From: JACVRW01 sp963825345
GTDB lineage: Bacteria > Actinomycetota > Thermoleophilia > Solirubrobacterales > Thermoleophilaceae
Assembly (NCBI GenBank): GCA_963825345.1
Contig: CAWGSQ010000003.1
Coordinates: 91,367 to 155,366, forward strand
Direction of reading: 5' to 3'
DNA length: 64,000 bases
Part shown: positions 27,415 through 36,274 of the stretch, piece by piece
Numbering within the stretch: position 1 is the first letter of the stretch
How the letters are laid out: every line of letters starts with the position of its first letter
Translations under genes and position numbers: made by a program
Notes under the pieces: model-generated
The model's database searches: none
What the model was told of the DNA's origin: nothing
What the model saw: the letters and a program-made list of their open reading frames with translations, nothing else

Positions 27415-28521
27415 CTAACGGGCGGCGAACGCCTCCTGGCCGCCCACCAGCGTCCGCTCGACCTCGAGCTCGTCGTTCAGGACCGCGACGTTGGCCGCCA
27501 CTCCGGGGCGAAGCACGCCGAGGTCCTCGCGGCCGAGCAGGCGCGCCGGGGCGGTGGAGGCGGCATGGACCGCATCCGCGAGCGCGGCGCCTGACGCGAC
27601 GAGGTTGCGAACGGCGGCATCCATCGTGAGCACGCTGCCGGCGAGCGTTCCGTCGGAGAGGCGGACCGCGCCGTCGTCGACGTGTACCTCTCGATCTCCG
27701 AGCCGGTAGCTGCCGGGCGGCATGCCCGCGGCCTCTACCGCGTCGGTCACGAGGCAGAAGCGGCCGCCCGCCGCGAGGAACACACCGAGCGCGGACTCCG
27801 GGGCCAGGTGGACGCCGTCGACGATCGCCTGGACCCACACGTCCGGACGCACGAGCGCCACGCCCGCCGGGCCGGGATCGCGAGGGCGCCAGCGCCGGTG
27901 GGCGTTGTGAACGTGGGTGATCGCGCTCGCACCCCTGTCAAAGGCGGCGTGCGCGGTGGCGGCGTCGGCATCGGAATGCCCAACCGAGACGATGATGCCA
28001 CGACCCGCCAGGCGCTCCACGAGCTCGAGCCCGCCGTCGAGCTCCGGTGCCAGAGTCACCATTGTTACGGGACCCGCTTCGCAGAGCCGGTCCGCCAGCT
28101 CCGGGTCGGGCTCGAGCAGGTTCGCGGGATCGTGCGCCCCGGGCCACTCCCTGGACAGGAACGGCCCCTCGAGGTGCACGCCCAGCACGCGCGCCCCGCC
28201 GTCGGGCGCGACCATCGCGGCCGCCGCGGCAGCCAGAGCCGCGTCGTAGGCGTCCGGCGGAGAGGACACCAGAGTCGGCTGGTAGGCCACCACGCCCACG
28301 GCGGCGAGCGCCTCGGCGGCGCGTGCGTGGCCGTCGGCGTCAGTGGTGAGGAAGTCCACGCCGGCTATCCCGTTGATGTGGGCGTCCACGAACCCGGGCA
28401 CCGCAACGCCACGGCCGCCGTCGCCGGCCAGGCCGACCGCCGTCACCGAATCGCCGTCGATAGTCACGTCGCCGTCGATGAGCGTCCCGTCGACGAGCGC
28501 GGCGCTCACCCCGAGCCGCAC
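27415..28521 (-). CDS. nagA: N-acetylglucosamine-6-phosphate deacetylase
   Basis: The 368-residue protein is an amidohydrolase with the NagA signature set. VDAHINGIAGVDFL (about 50) has the His-Ile-Asn in place of HxH, LEGPFLSREWPGAHDP (about 117) supplies the metal Glu, and SVGHSDADAATAHAAFDRGASAITHVHNAH (about 180-210) the two histidines. FCLVTDAVEAAG carries the catalytic Asp. It yields GlcN-6-P and acetate. GTG at 28521 has an SD-like GGAGGT 4 nt upstream, and the dre palindrome lies 10 nt upstream. It converges with the SIS gene, leaving 6 nt between stops. Confidence 0.93.
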   Translation of the reverse strand: MRLGVSAALVDGTLIDGDVTIDGDSVTAVGLAGDGGRGVAVPGFVDAHINGIAGVDFLTTDADGHARAAEALAAVGVVAYQPTLVSSPPDAYDAALAAAAAAMVAPDGGARVLGVHLEGPFLSREWPGAHDPANLLEPDPELADRLCEAGPVTMVTLAPELDGGLELVERLAGRGIIVSVGHSDADAATAHAAFDRGASAITHVHNAHRRWRPRDPGPAGVALVRPDVWVQAIVDGVHLAPESALGVFLAAGGRFCLVTDAVEAAGMPPGSYRLGDREVHVDDGAVRLSDGTLAGSVLTMDAAVRNLVASGAALADAVHAASTAPARLLGREDLGVLRPGVAANVAVLNDELEVERTLVGGQEAFAAR

Positions 28522-28531
28522 GCATACCTCC

Positions 28532-28545
28532 CTGGTCTAGACCAG
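28532..28545. promoter_or_regulatory. DasR-type operator in front of nagA (14-bp palindrome)
   Basis: CTGGTCTAGACCAG is a perfect 14-bp palindrome identical to the core of the site at 22821. It lies 10 nt upstream of the nagA GTG, in the probable 5' untranslated region. The AATAAT stretch at 28552-28557 could be the -10 box. Confidence 0.83.
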
Positions 28546-28570
28546 CACCATTATTGCTGGCGCGTACACG

Positions 28571-28963
28571 CTAGGGCCGGACGCGTATCAGCGTGCTCGC
28601 CCGCACGAAGACGGTGGAGCCGTCCTTGCCGCTCTCGCAGCGCATCCGGGCCACCAGCCGCCAACGGCCCGGACCGACGTTCTTGTTCCTCGGAATCCAG
28701 CGGAAGCTGAAGCGGCCGCTGTCGCTCACGTGACGTTGGGCGATCGGCGCCGAGTTCTGAGCGCTGACCACGGAGACCCGCACAGTTCGCGAGCAGAACT
28801 CGATCACCGGCCAGCCGCGGCCGCGCACGGTCTGGACGTCGGTGCGGTCGACTCGGATTGGGTCGGCGGTGATCCTCGGGGCGCCCGGGGCTGCGCCGGC
28901 TACGCCGGCGGCGGTGGCCAGCGATGCGATCACGGCTGCGGTGAGGGCGGTGGCGGCGCGCAT
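28571..28963 (-). CDS. Small secreted protein, Ig-like fold suspected, unknown function
   Basis: The 130-residue product has a Sec signal peptide (residues 1-24, ending AGVAGAA). The mature domain of about 105 residues is beta-rich. Its strands (TVRVSVVSAQNS, GRFSFRWIP, WRLVARMRCESG, TVFVRASTLIRVRP) look like an immunoglobulin-like sandwich with two cysteines that may pair. It starts with ATG at 28963. It lies 38 nt downstream of the GH6-like gene on the same strand and may be co-expressed with it. No named family is recognised. Confidence 0.65.
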   Translation of the reverse strand: MRAATALTAAVIASLATAAGVAGAAPGAPRITADPIRVDRTDVQTVRGRGWPVIEFCSRTVRVSVVSAQNSAPIAQRHVSDSGRFSFRWIPRNKNVGPGRWRLVARMRCESGKDGSTVFVRASTLIRVRP

Positions 28964-29001
28964 GGGGCGATGGTCCCACAGCCGCGCCGAAGTGCTGCTC
29001 C

Positions 29002-30027
29002 TCAGAAGCCGCGGTGCGTGCCCGGTGGTGGGCTCTCCCAGCGCGTTGCGAAGCGCGCGTAGCTGAGCGCGCGTGGCGCGTACCAGGCGATCGGGCGGCC
29101 CTGGCAGGCCTGGGCGTAGCCGGGGCGGTTGATCCAGAGGTATGCGTCGACCATCGGATGCGACGTGCTCGTGGTGGGCGGGATGCCGAGCCCGCGGCGG
29201 CTCGGATTGCACCACACGTTGATGCGGCGGCCGTTCGCGGCCCGGTAGTGGATCGGGCCGCGGCCGTTCTCCGCGGTGTTGACGATGAAGGGCTTGCCGC
29301 CCACGTGGCGCGAGATGTCGAGGCCGTGGCGGATGTTGTTGCGCGTCCAGTCGAAGTGGGTCGCGTTCAGCATGAAGCCGCGCACCCGTGCGATTCCGAT
29401 GGCGCGGAGCTGGCGCGCCGTTCGGCGTGCCGGCTCCCAGTCGGAGGCGCCCGCCTCCAGGTAGATGGTCGCGCCCGGCAGCCGTGAGAGCTTCGTGACC
29501 CCGTAGCGGAGCAGGCGGATGCGGTCGTCCCGCCGGCTGCGGGCGTGACAGTCGATCGTGCCGAGCGAGTCGGGCTCGAATGCGATCACCACGCGAGCGC
29601 CTCCGATCGCGCGGGCGAGCCGGCGATACCACGCTCTCGTGCGTGCGTCCTCAGCCGACCCGCCGCCGGTATAGCCCGGCCCGCAGCCGCTCGACTCTGC
29701 CCGCAACACCGTGAACACGGGCACCGCGCCCTGGCGCCGTGCGGCGCGGATCCGCCGGCGCACCTTGTGCTTGAAGTTCGGGCGCGTGAAGCGGCCGAGC
29801 CAGAGCGCCCTCGGCTCCCGCGCAATCTTCCAGACGAGCGCAGCCTTGTGCCGCTGGCCCGTGCGGCGGTAGACCCGCCACTGGTGCCAGGAGGGCGACC
29901 TGTGGTCCACGAACAGGCGCACCCCGGCCAGCGGGTTCCCCTCCTGGGCGGCGGCGGGCTGGGTGCTCACTGCGAGCGCGGCAGCGCACGCGAGCAGCGC
30001 TGCGAGCGCGAGACGTCGATTCGGCAT
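29002..30027 (-). CDS. Secreted glycoside hydrolase family 6-like protein
   Basis: The 341-residue protein has a Sec signal peptide (1-27, ending AAA-QEG). Family 6 hallmarks follow: VFTVLRAESSGCG (loop with the Asp region replaced by Glu-Ser), VVIAFEPDSLGT (the EPDxL motif), YLEAGASDWEP, TRGFML/NATHFD-like strands and, near the C-terminus, WCNPSRRGLG and AYLWINRPGYAQ. GH6 enzymes are inverting cellulases/cellobiohydrolases. Substrate identity is not certain because parts of the catalytic loops differ. A chitinous or cellulosic target would fit the neighbouring amino-sugar genes. Confidence 0.75.
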   Translation of the reverse strand: MPNRRLALAALLACAAALAVSTQPAAAQEGNPLAGVRLFVDHRSPSWHQWRVYRRTGQRHKAALVWKIAREPRALWLGRFTRPNFKHKVRRRIRAARRQGAVPVFTVLRAESSGCGPGYTGGGSAEDARTRAWYRRLARAIGGARVVIAFEPDSLGTIDCHARSRRDDRIRLLRYGVTKLSRLPGATIYLEAGASDWEPARRTARQLRAIGIARVRGFMLNATHFDWTRNNIRHGLDISRHVGGKPFIVNTAENGRGPIHYRAANGRRINVWCNPSRRGLGIPPTTSTSHPMVDAYLWINRPGYAQACQGRPIAWYAPRALSYARFATRWESPPPGTHRGF

Positions 30028-30116
30028 GCGAAGACGTGGGTCGGGTTCCCTGCGAAGCGCCGCAGGCTAACGAGACCATCGGTGGCGCTTGCACGGACAC
30101 GCACAAGCGCCCAGGT

Positions 30117-31229
30117 TCAGGTGCAGAGTTCGTGCGCTGCAGCCACCAGCCCGTCGCTGCAGGCATCGACGCTGGCGAGGTCGACCCACTCGTCCACCGC
30201 GTGGGCGCCCCAGCCGCCGGGGCCGAACACGACCGTGGGGATTCCGGCCGCCTGGGTGAGCGCCGCATCCATCCAGTACGTCTCGCCGTAGACCTCCGCC
30301 GGCTGTCCGGTGACGGCTGCGGCCGCGCGGCTCACCGCCTTCACCACCTCGGCGTCCGGATCGACGGCGAACGGCGGGCGCACAAGGCCCATCCGCAGCT
30401 CGGCTCCCTCGATGCCGTCGATCAGCGCCTCGCATTCGCGCTGAAAGTGGTCGGCGCTCTCGCCCGGGGCGGTCCGGCGCTCGAGCGCGAGCCGGCAGCG
30501 AGCGGGATAGCTCGACAGCTCCTGCCCACCCTCGATCAGCGAGGCATGCACCGACCCCGGGCCGACCAGCTCGTGCCCCGGCGCGTCGTCGAGGGCGGAC
30601 TGGAGCTCGGCCAGCCGAGCGAGCGCGGGCGCCATTCGGGTGATCGCGTCCACGCCCTCGGCGGGCCGCGAGCCGTGCGCGGCGCGGCCCTCGGTCTCGA
30701 TCTCAGCCCAGACGAACCCCTTGTGCGCCACGCACACGCGCAGCCCGGTCGGCTCGGTCACGATCGCGGCGTCCGCGCGCCGGCTGCTCAGGACCGACTG
30801 CACGCCGATGCTCGCGTACTCCTCGTCGGCAACGGCGGTCACGATCACGTCCCCGGAGAGATCGTCCGCCGCCAGTCGCCGCGCGGCGAGCATGCAGGCC
30901 GCGAGGCTGCCCTTCATGTCGTAGGCGCCGCGACCGTAGAGGCGGCCGTCGCGAATCTCGGGCTCGAACGGGCGCTCCATCCCCTCCACGCCCACCGTGT
31001 CCATGTGCGCGTTCAGCATCAGCGAGGCGCCGCCGCCGCTTCCACGGGCCACTGCAACCACGCTGGGGCGGCCCGGCGCCGCCTCGTCGAGCTCGACCTC
31101 GAGCCCCGCCTCGCGCAGCCAGCCGGCCACGAAGTCGGCGATCTCGGCCTCCCCCGCCCCGCCAGCCACCAGGTCCGGGTTCACCGAGTCGATGGCCACG
31201 AGCGCCGCCACCAGCTCCTCGGAGCGCAC
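30117..31229 (-). CDS. M20-family zinc peptidase/deacylase (ArgE/DapE/ACY1-like)
   Basis: The 370-residue protein has the M20 metal site. His is in NAHMDTV (about 75), Asp in GRGAYDMKG (about 103), the catalytic Glu pair in DEEYAS (about 137) and a further ligand in TEPTGL (about 160). A dimerisation domain (about 170-285, AAHGSRPAEGVDAI) interrupts the catalytic domain as in ArgE/DapE. It hydrolyses an N-acyl amino acid or dipeptide; the substrate is unknown. GTG at 31229 lies 3 nt after the helicase stop, so the two are probably co-transcribed. Confidence 0.88.
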   Translation of the reverse strand: MRSEELVAALVAIDSVNPDLVAGGAGEAEIADFVAGWLREAGLEVELDEAAPGRPSVVAVARGSGGGASLMLNAHMDTVGVEGMERPFEPEIRDGRLYGRGAYDMKGSLAACMLAARRLAADDLSGDVIVTAVADEEYASIGVQSVLSSRRADAAIVTEPTGLRVCVAHKGFVWAEIETEGRAAHGSRPAEGVDAITRMAPALARLAELQSALDDAPGHELVGPGSVHASLIEGGQELSSYPARCRLALERRTAPGESADHFQRECEALIDGIEGAELRMGLVRPPFAVDPDAEVVKAVSRAAAAVTGQPAEVYGETYWMDAALTQAAGIPTVVFGPGGWGAHAVDEWVDLASVDACSDGLVAAAHELCT

Positions 31230-31232
31230 GGG

Positions 31233-33461
31233 CTAGGCCACTACGCGGAGGTGCCGGAACGGCCGGGCCCTGAGCTCGCGCGCGACGGCGTCCACGAGGC
31301 GCTCCTCGTCGCGCACCTGGCCGTCGGTGACCGCGTCGATCAGGCTGCGCTTGCGCTGGAGCAGCTCGGCCATCGTCTCGTCGATGGTGTCCGGCGCGAG
31401 CAGGTACCAGGCGGTCACGGCGCTGTCCTGGCCGATGCGGTGCAGTCGGTCCTCGGCCTGGTCGTGGCGCGCCGGCGTCCAGTCGAGCTCGAGGAACGCC
31501 ACGTTCGACGCGCGCGTGAGCGTGATGCCCTGCGAGGCCGCCTTCAGCGAGCACACGATCAGCTGGGGGCCGTCCTCGCTCTGGAACGCGTCCACGGCGT
31601 TCTGGCGCTTCTGGGAGGAGTCCGCGCCCAGGATGTGGGCGGCATTCGGGAAGCGCTCCATCACCGCCTTCTGCGTGGCGATGTGCTCGGCGAACACCAC
31701 GAGCGGCTCGCCCGACTCGAGGAAGTCCGCGATCCAGGCGAGCGCGGTGGGCAGCTTGCCGCGCGCGGCGAGCTGACGGAGGTGGTTGAGGCGCACCAGC
31801 TGCTCGGCGCGGAGCGCGGCGGCTACCTTGGCGTCGATCGAGCGGAGGTCGAGCGGGAGCGTCTGAAGCCAGGCGATCACGTCGCGCTCAGCCAGCCGGT
31901 ACTCGTGCTCGTTCGAGAGCAGCACCGGCACGGTGTCCTGGCTCTTGGCGGGGAGCTGCGGAAGGACCTGCTTCTTCGTGCGCCGCACGTAGCAGTGCGC
32001 GCGCAGGTTCCAGTGCAGGCGGTCGTCGCTGCCCGCGGCTCGGAAGCGGCGGGTGAGCCGTGCGCCGCTGCCGAAGTCGCGCAGGCGGCCGAGCACGCGC
32101 AGCTGGGACACGAGCTCCTCCGCGCGGTTCAGGATCGGCGTTCCTGTGAGCCCGAGCCGCAGGGCGTCCTCGGGCAGGCGCCCGGCCAGCTCCAGCGCGG
32201 CCTTCGTGCGGGCGGCGCGCGCGTTCTTCACGTAGTGCGACTCGTCGAGGATCAGCGCGCGCGGCTCGAGCGACGCGAGCGTCTCTGAGTGCCAGTCGAG
32301 GATGTCGTAGTTGAGCACCACGATGTTCGCCTCGCGGGTCTCGTCGGTCCACGTAGCGTCGGTCCGGCCCTCGAGCACGGCGACGCTGCGGTGCGGCAAC
32401 CACTTCTGCGTCTCGCGCTCCCACATGAGCTTCATGCTGGCCGGGCACACGACCACCGTCGGGAACGCCTCGTCCGCCTCGATCGTCGCCAGCGCCTGGA
32501 CGGTCTTGCCGAGGCCCTGCTCGTCGGCGATGAACGTGCGCCTGCGCTCCAGGGCGTAGCGAACGCCGGCGCGCTGGAAGGGGTGCAGCTCGCCACCGAG
32601 CGGGAGATCCTGAAGCTCCGCGTCGTCGGCATACGAGAGCGCGACGGTCTCCGAAGCGCGCACGTGTTCCGCCACCAGCTCCTCGATCAGCTCCTGCGCC
32701 GGCTCCTCCACGTGCACGCGCGGGTGGGCCTTCACGAACTCGGAGAGCTGCGGGGCGAGCGCCGGATCGGCCGGCACAGTCACTCCCCAGGGAGCGTCGC
32801 GCAGGAAGAAGCGGCCGGGCCGGTGCACCGGGTGCGCCTCGGACAGCTCCCTGAAGTCGGTGGACGGGGTGCGATCCCAGACGTGGAAGAGCGTGAGGTG
32901 CGGCTCGCCGTCCTCGCCCATCTGGAGCGACAGCTCCGCGGGCGGCGGCTGCCGGCCGTCGCGCAGCTCGCGCGCGCACATCCGCGCCAGGTCGTCGAGC
33001 CGCAGGCCCTCGAGCTGCTGCACGAGCTCCGCGCTCTCCTCGGCGAAGGGGAGCAGCACCCGGCCCTCCCCCGCCTCGGTCGCGTGCTCGAGCTCGTCCG
33101 GCGAGTCGCCCTGAAGGGTGCGCACGAGGAAGTGCCCGCGGCCGTCGCGGGCGACGACAGTGCAGATCGCGCGCCAGCGATCCGAGTCGCTCAGCCAGGC
33201 AAGCACCTCCGGGCTCGGCACGAGGTCCGGGAAGCGACCCAGGAGGGCCTCGATCTCCTTCGCGACACGCGGATGCGCGGGCACCCGCCACTGCTTCCGG
33301 CGCCAGTCGAACCATCGGCGCGGCAGCTCCTTGACGGCCTCGTTCAGCTCCTCGTGGAAGGGGAAATCGAAGACGATCTCGGACTCCCGAGGATTGTCCT
33401 CGAGGAGCCAAACCCGGCCCGAGGCAGGGACCGGCTCGTTCTGAGAGGGGTCAGTGGCCAA
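31233..33461 (-). CDS. SNF2-family helicase, SMARCAL1/HARP-like
   Basis: This is an SF2 ATPase with a full SNF2 core. Q-motif-like FQRAGVRYALERR is followed by Walker A DEQGLGKT, motif II LILDESHYVKN (DESH rather than DEAH), TGTPILNRAEEL and the C-lobe QAEDRLHRIGQDS. The N-terminal FDFPFHEELNEAVKELP segment followed by RRKQWRVP resembles the HARP module of annealing helicases. The frame is open for 111 codons further upstream, but that part is antisense to the divergent gene. I chose TTG at 33461 because a TAAGCT box precedes it by 7 nt; the start is uncertain. The product would have 742 residues and may act in DNA repair. Confidence 0.88.
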   Translation of the reverse strand: MATDPSQNEPVPASGRVWLLEDNPRESEIVFDFPFHEELNEAVKELPRRWFDWRRKQWRVPAHPRVAKEIEALLGRFPDLVPSPEVLAWLSDSDRWRAICTVVARDGRGHFLVRTLQGDSPDELEHATEAGEGRVLLPFAEESAELVQQLEGLRLDDLARMCARELRDGRQPPPAELSLQMGEDGEPHLTLFHVWDRTPSTDFRELSEAHPVHRPGRFFLRDAPWGVTVPADPALAPQLSEFVKAHPRVHVEEPAQELIEELVAEHVRASETVALSYADDAELQDLPLGGELHPFQRAGVRYALERRRTFIADEQGLGKTVQALATIEADEAFPTVVVCPASMKLMWERETQKWLPHRSVAVLEGRTDATWTDETREANIVVLNYDILDWHSETLASLEPRALILDESHYVKNARAARTKAALELAGRLPEDALRLGLTGTPILNRAEELVSQLRVLGRLRDFGSGARLTRRFRAAGSDDRLHWNLRAHCYVRRTKKQVLPQLPAKSQDTVPVLLSNEHEYRLAERDVIAWLQTLPLDLRSIDAKVAAALRAEQLVRLNHLRQLAARGKLPTALAWIADFLESGEPLVVFAEHIATQKAVMERFPNAAHILGADSSQKRQNAVDAFQSEDGPQLIVCSLKAASQGITLTRASNVAFLELDWTPARHDQAEDRLHRIGQDSAVTAWYLLAPDTIDETMAELLQRKRSLIDAVTDGQVRDEERLVDAVARELRARPFRHLRVVA

Positions 33462-33468
33462 ACAGTTG

Positions 33469-33474
33469 AGCTTA
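33469..33474 (-). promoter_or_regulatory. Leaderless -10 box (TAAGCT) for the helicase gene
   Basis: On the minus strand TAAGCT ends 7 nt before the TTG at 33461. It supports that unusual start codon. The divergent promoter for the 33528 gene lies beside it. Confidence 0.35.
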
Positions 33475-33489
33475 GCTACGCGCGCGGCT

Positions 33490-33520
33490 TTGTAACAGGG
33501 GTACCGCTCGCGCGTAGGCT
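33490..33520 (+). promoter_or_regulatory. Promoter TTGTAA-N19-TAGGCT for the cyclodeaminase-like gene
   Basis: TTGTAA at 33490-33495 and TAGGCT at 33515-33520 are separated by 19 nt. TAGGCT ends 7 nt before the GTG at 33528, again a leaderless arrangement. Confidence 0.45.
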
Positions 33521-33527
33521 GCGCCGG

Positions 33528-34487
33528 GTGAACGCCGAGCCGATCCGCTATCTCAGCCGCGCCGATGTGGAGGCGGTCGGGCTGTCCGCGCTGGAGGTCG
33601 TCGACCTCCTCGAGGCCGCCTTCCGCGCCAAGCGCGCGGGCGACGTGGAGATGCCGCCGAAGGTCGGCGTGCATCCGCGCGAGGACGCGTTCATCCACGC
33701 GATGCCCGCGTACCTGGCCGACACGGACGCGGTCGGGCTCAAGTGGGTTGCCGGCTACCCGAGCAACCAGCCGCTCGGCATCCCCTACATCCACGGCCTG
33801 TTCGTGCTCTCAGACGCGGCGACCGGCCGCCCGCTCGCCGTGATGGACGCGACCTGGATCACCGAGGTGCGCACCGCCGCGGCCAGCATCCTCGGAATAC
33901 GCGCGCTCGCCGAGGGACCCGTCGAGTCGATTGGCATCATCGGCTGCGGGCGCCAGGGCCACGCGCATCTCGAGCTGGCCGAGCAGGTCTTCCCCACCCT
34001 CCGGCGCGTTGCCCTGTTCGATCGCCATAGCGAGCGCGCCGAGGCGCTGGCCGCGGCGCACCAAGGGCTCGACGTCCAGGTGGCATCCGCCGCCGAGGAG
34101 ATCGCGCCCGGAGCGGACGTGATCGTCTCCACGGCCGCGATCGTGCGCCAGCCCGAGCGGCCGATCCGGCGAGGACACCTGAAGGATGCCATGGTCGCGT
34201 GCGCGGTCGACTTCGACGCGACGCTCTCGGAGGACCTCTTCGAGGACGCGGGCACGTTCGTGGTGGACGACCTGGCGCAGTACCGCTACTACCGCCAGCA
34301 GGGCTACTTTGACGGCTATCCCGCTGACGCCCTCGAGCTCGCCGAGGTGCTGGGAGAAGAATCCCCGAGGCGGGCCGGCCTGGCGGTCTACGTCCCGCTA
34401 GGGATCGCGCTCGAGGACGTGGCCGTGGCGGCCGAGCTGAACCGGCGCGCGACCGACGCCGGGCTTGGCGTCGAGCTGCCGCTCTAG
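33528..34487 (+). CDS. Ornithine cyclodeaminase / mu-crystallin family protein
   Basis: The 319-residue protein has the family layout. An N-terminal part contains the substrate loop (PKVGVHPREDAFIHAMPAYL, and GLKWVAGYPSN with the conserved Lys). A Rossmann domain follows (IGIIGCGRQGHAHLELA, about residues 144-160). Members are ornithine cyclodeaminases, alanine or ketimine dehydrogenases. Which activity applies cannot be told. It starts with GTG after a leaderless promoter and its stop shares a CTAG with the convergent ABC permease gene. Confidence 0.88.
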   Translation: MNAEPIRYLSRADVEAVGLSALEVVDLLEAAFRAKRAGDVEMPPKVGVHPREDAFIHAMPAYLADTDAVGLKWVAGYPSNQPLGIPYIHGLFVLSDAATGRPLAVMDATWITEVRTAAASILGIRALAEGPVESIGIIGCGRQGHAHLELAEQVFPTLRRVALFDRHSERAEALAAAHQGLDVQVASAAEEIAPGADVIVSTAAIVRQPERPIRRGHLKDAMVACAVDFDATLSEDLFEDAGTFVVDDLAQYRYYRQQGYFDGYPADALELAEVLGEESPRRAGLAVYVPLGIALEDVAVAAELNRRATDAGLGVELPL

Positions 34488-35251
34488 TCGATCAGCCGCT
34501 TCTCCATGCGGTTGACCGCCACGCGCCACATGACGATGGCGAAGGCGATCAGCACCGCCACGCGCAGCAGGTCCCATGTCTCGAATCCGAAGCAGGCGTG
34601 GCGTACCAGCTCGACCAGGTGGTGAAGCGGGTTCAGCAGGGAGGCGACCTGTACGGCCTCGGGCAGCTGGTCGATCGGGAAGAAGGTGCCGGCTACGAGG
34701 AACAGTGGCGTGATGAACAGCGTCGTCACGTAGTTGAACTGGTCGATCTTCGCCACCGAGGCGGCCACCGCGATGCCGAACCCGGCGAAGATCAGCGCGG
34801 TGATGAAGGCAAACAGGGGCACGATCAGCATTCCCGGCGCGGGGTCGAGCCCGAAGAGCATCGACACAAGCAGCGGGAAGCAGCCGAAGAACCCCGAGCG
34901 CAGCCCGATCCAGAGCATCTCGGCGGTCACGAGCTCCTCGACGTCGACCGGCGCCGCGAGGATTGCGTCGTAGGTGCGCTGGAAGCGCTCCTTCACGAAG
35001 GTCCCGAACATGGCCGGGAACGCGCTCGAGAAGATCACCGCCGTGGCGACCATGCCGGTGCCCACGTATTCGACGTAGCTGAGTCCGTCGACGCGGTCCA
35101 CGATCGTGGCGCCGAGTCCGAGGCCGAACGCGAGCAGGTATACGACCGGCTCGAGCACGCTCGAGAAGGTCGTGGCCTTCCAGAAGGTGCGGAAGTTCGC
35201 GACCTCGCGGCTCATGACGCCGCCGATTGCTGCAGGCTCCAGGCGCCTCAC
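34484..35251 (-). CDS. ABC-2 type permease (NodJ/DrrB-like)
   Basis: The 255-residue protein has six hydrophobic helices. The family motif VKERFQRTYDAILAAPVDVEELVTAEMLW (about 85-113) is typical of NodJ-like ABC-2 permeases. In the same transcript, the ATPase gene ends at 35248 and overlaps this start by 4 nt. Such two-gene systems export lipids, polysaccharides or drugs. The substrate is unknown. The C-terminus is basic. Confidence 0.9.
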   Translation of the reverse strand: MRRLEPAAIGGVMSREVANFRTFWKATTFSSVLEPVVYLLAFGLGLGATIVDRVDGLSYVEYVGTGMVATAVIFSSAFPAMFGTFVKERFQRTYDAILAAPVDVEELVTAEMLWIGLRSGFFGCFPLLVSMLFGLDPAPGMLIVPLFAFITALIFAGFGIAVAASVAKIDQFNYVTTLFITPLFLVAGTFFPIDQLPEAVQVASLLNPLHHLVELVRHACFGFETWDLLRVAVLIAFAIVMWRVAVNRMEKRLID

Positions 35252-36138
35252 TCGGCCTCCTCCCCCGTGAGCAGCACGAACACGTCCTCGAGCGTGGCGG
35301 CGCGACGGATCGCCTCGGGGGGCACGACGCCGTTCGCGGCCTTCTCCGAGCCGACGATCGCGATCGCAGGCCCGGCGGGGCGCACCTTCAGGCCCTCCGC
35401 CTCGGCCGCCGCGCGGACCTCGGCGAGCCGCTCGGGCGGCGCGTACACCTCGGCGGTCTCGCGGCCCGCGTGTTGAGCCACGAGCTCGGAGGGCTTGCCG
35501 CGGCTGATGATCTTGCCGTCGGTCATCAGCGCCACCTCGTCGGCGAGCCGCTCGGCCTCCTCGATGTAGTGCGTGGACATCAGGATCGTGGTCCCCTTCG
35601 TGCGCAGCGAGTCGATCAGCGACCAGAGCTCGGTGCGGATCTGGGGATCGAGGCCGACGGTCGGCTCGTCGAGCAGCAGCAGCGGCGGGTCGTGCGTGAG
35701 GCCGCGCGCGAGCAGCAGGCGCCGGCGCATGCCGCCCGACAGCTCGTCCACTGGGTCGCGCCTGCGGCCGTCGAGCCGGGCGAGCGCCAGGCCGCGGTCC
35801 ACGGCGGCGCCCACGTCCTTCACCCGGTAGAGCCGCGCGAACACGGCCAGGTTGTCCTCAACGGTCACGTCCACGTCGAGGTTGTCGAGCTGCGGCACCA
35901 CGCCCATCTGGGCACGCGCCTCCTTCGACTCATCGGGCAGCTTGTGGCCAAGGACGGTGATCTCGCCCTCGTCGGCCACGGCCTGGCCGGTGAGCAGCCG
36001 CATCGTCGTGGACTTGCCCGCGCCGTTCGGTCCGAGCAGGCCAAGGCAAATGCCGGCAGGCACCTCAAGGTCGAGGTGGTCCACCGCGGTGATGGGCCCA
36101 AACCTCTTCACGACTCCATGTAGCTCGATTGCTGTCAA
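35248..36138 (-). CDS. ABC transporter ATP-binding protein (NodI/DrrA-like)
   Basis: The 296-residue ATPase carries Walker A GPNGAGKST (about 36-44), signature DELSGGMRRRL (about 129), Walker B LLLLDEPTVGLDPQ (about 149-162) and the H-loop MSTHYIEEAERL. A C-terminal extension of about 75 residues (YAPPERLAEVR and on) is normal for DrrA/NodI types. It energises the permease encoded at 34484. The start is TTG at 36138; TAGTCT lies 9 nt upstream. The next gene is divergent and 136 nt away. Confidence 0.92.
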   Translation of the reverse strand: MTAIELHGVVKRFGPITAVDHLDLEVPAGICLGLLGPNGAGKSTTMRLLTGQAVADEGEITVLGHKLPDESKEARAQMGVVPQLDNLDVDVTVEDNLAVFARLYRVKDVGAAVDRGLALARLDGRRRDPVDELSGGMRRRLLLARGLTHDPPLLLLDEPTVGLDPQIRTELWSLIDSLRTKGTTILMSTHYIEEAERLADEVALMTDGKIISRGKPSELVAQHAGRETAEVYAPPERLAEVRAAAEAEGLKVRPAGPAIAIVGSEKAANGVVPPEAIRRAATLEDVFVLLTGEEAE

Positions 36139-36274
36139 GTCGCTTCCAGACTACGTAGTTGACGAAAGGCGAACGCTCTTTGCGGATCTTTAGACAGAAG
36201 TACAAGGCGAAGTTCATCGCGCGCGGTTAGCTTTGGCCCTCGCCCGGAACCCGCCAGGAGGCTCAAACACGACA

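Noticed and set aside
31233..33794. Helicase start at 33794 giving 853 residues
   Set aside because: The first 111 codons are antisense to the divergent cyclodeaminase-like gene and show no helicase-like sequence. The promoter evidence favours 33461.
30036..34487. Very long plus-strand reading frames opposite the M20 peptidase and helicase genes
   Set aside because: They are antisense to clearly recognisable genes and encode low-complexity Arg/His/Val-rich text typical of GC-rich shadow frames. Only the last part (from 33528) is a real gene.
36159..36196. TTGACG followed by TAGACA as a promoter for glnN
   Set aside because: The spacing of about 26 nt is too long for a normal promoter. No better pair is visible.
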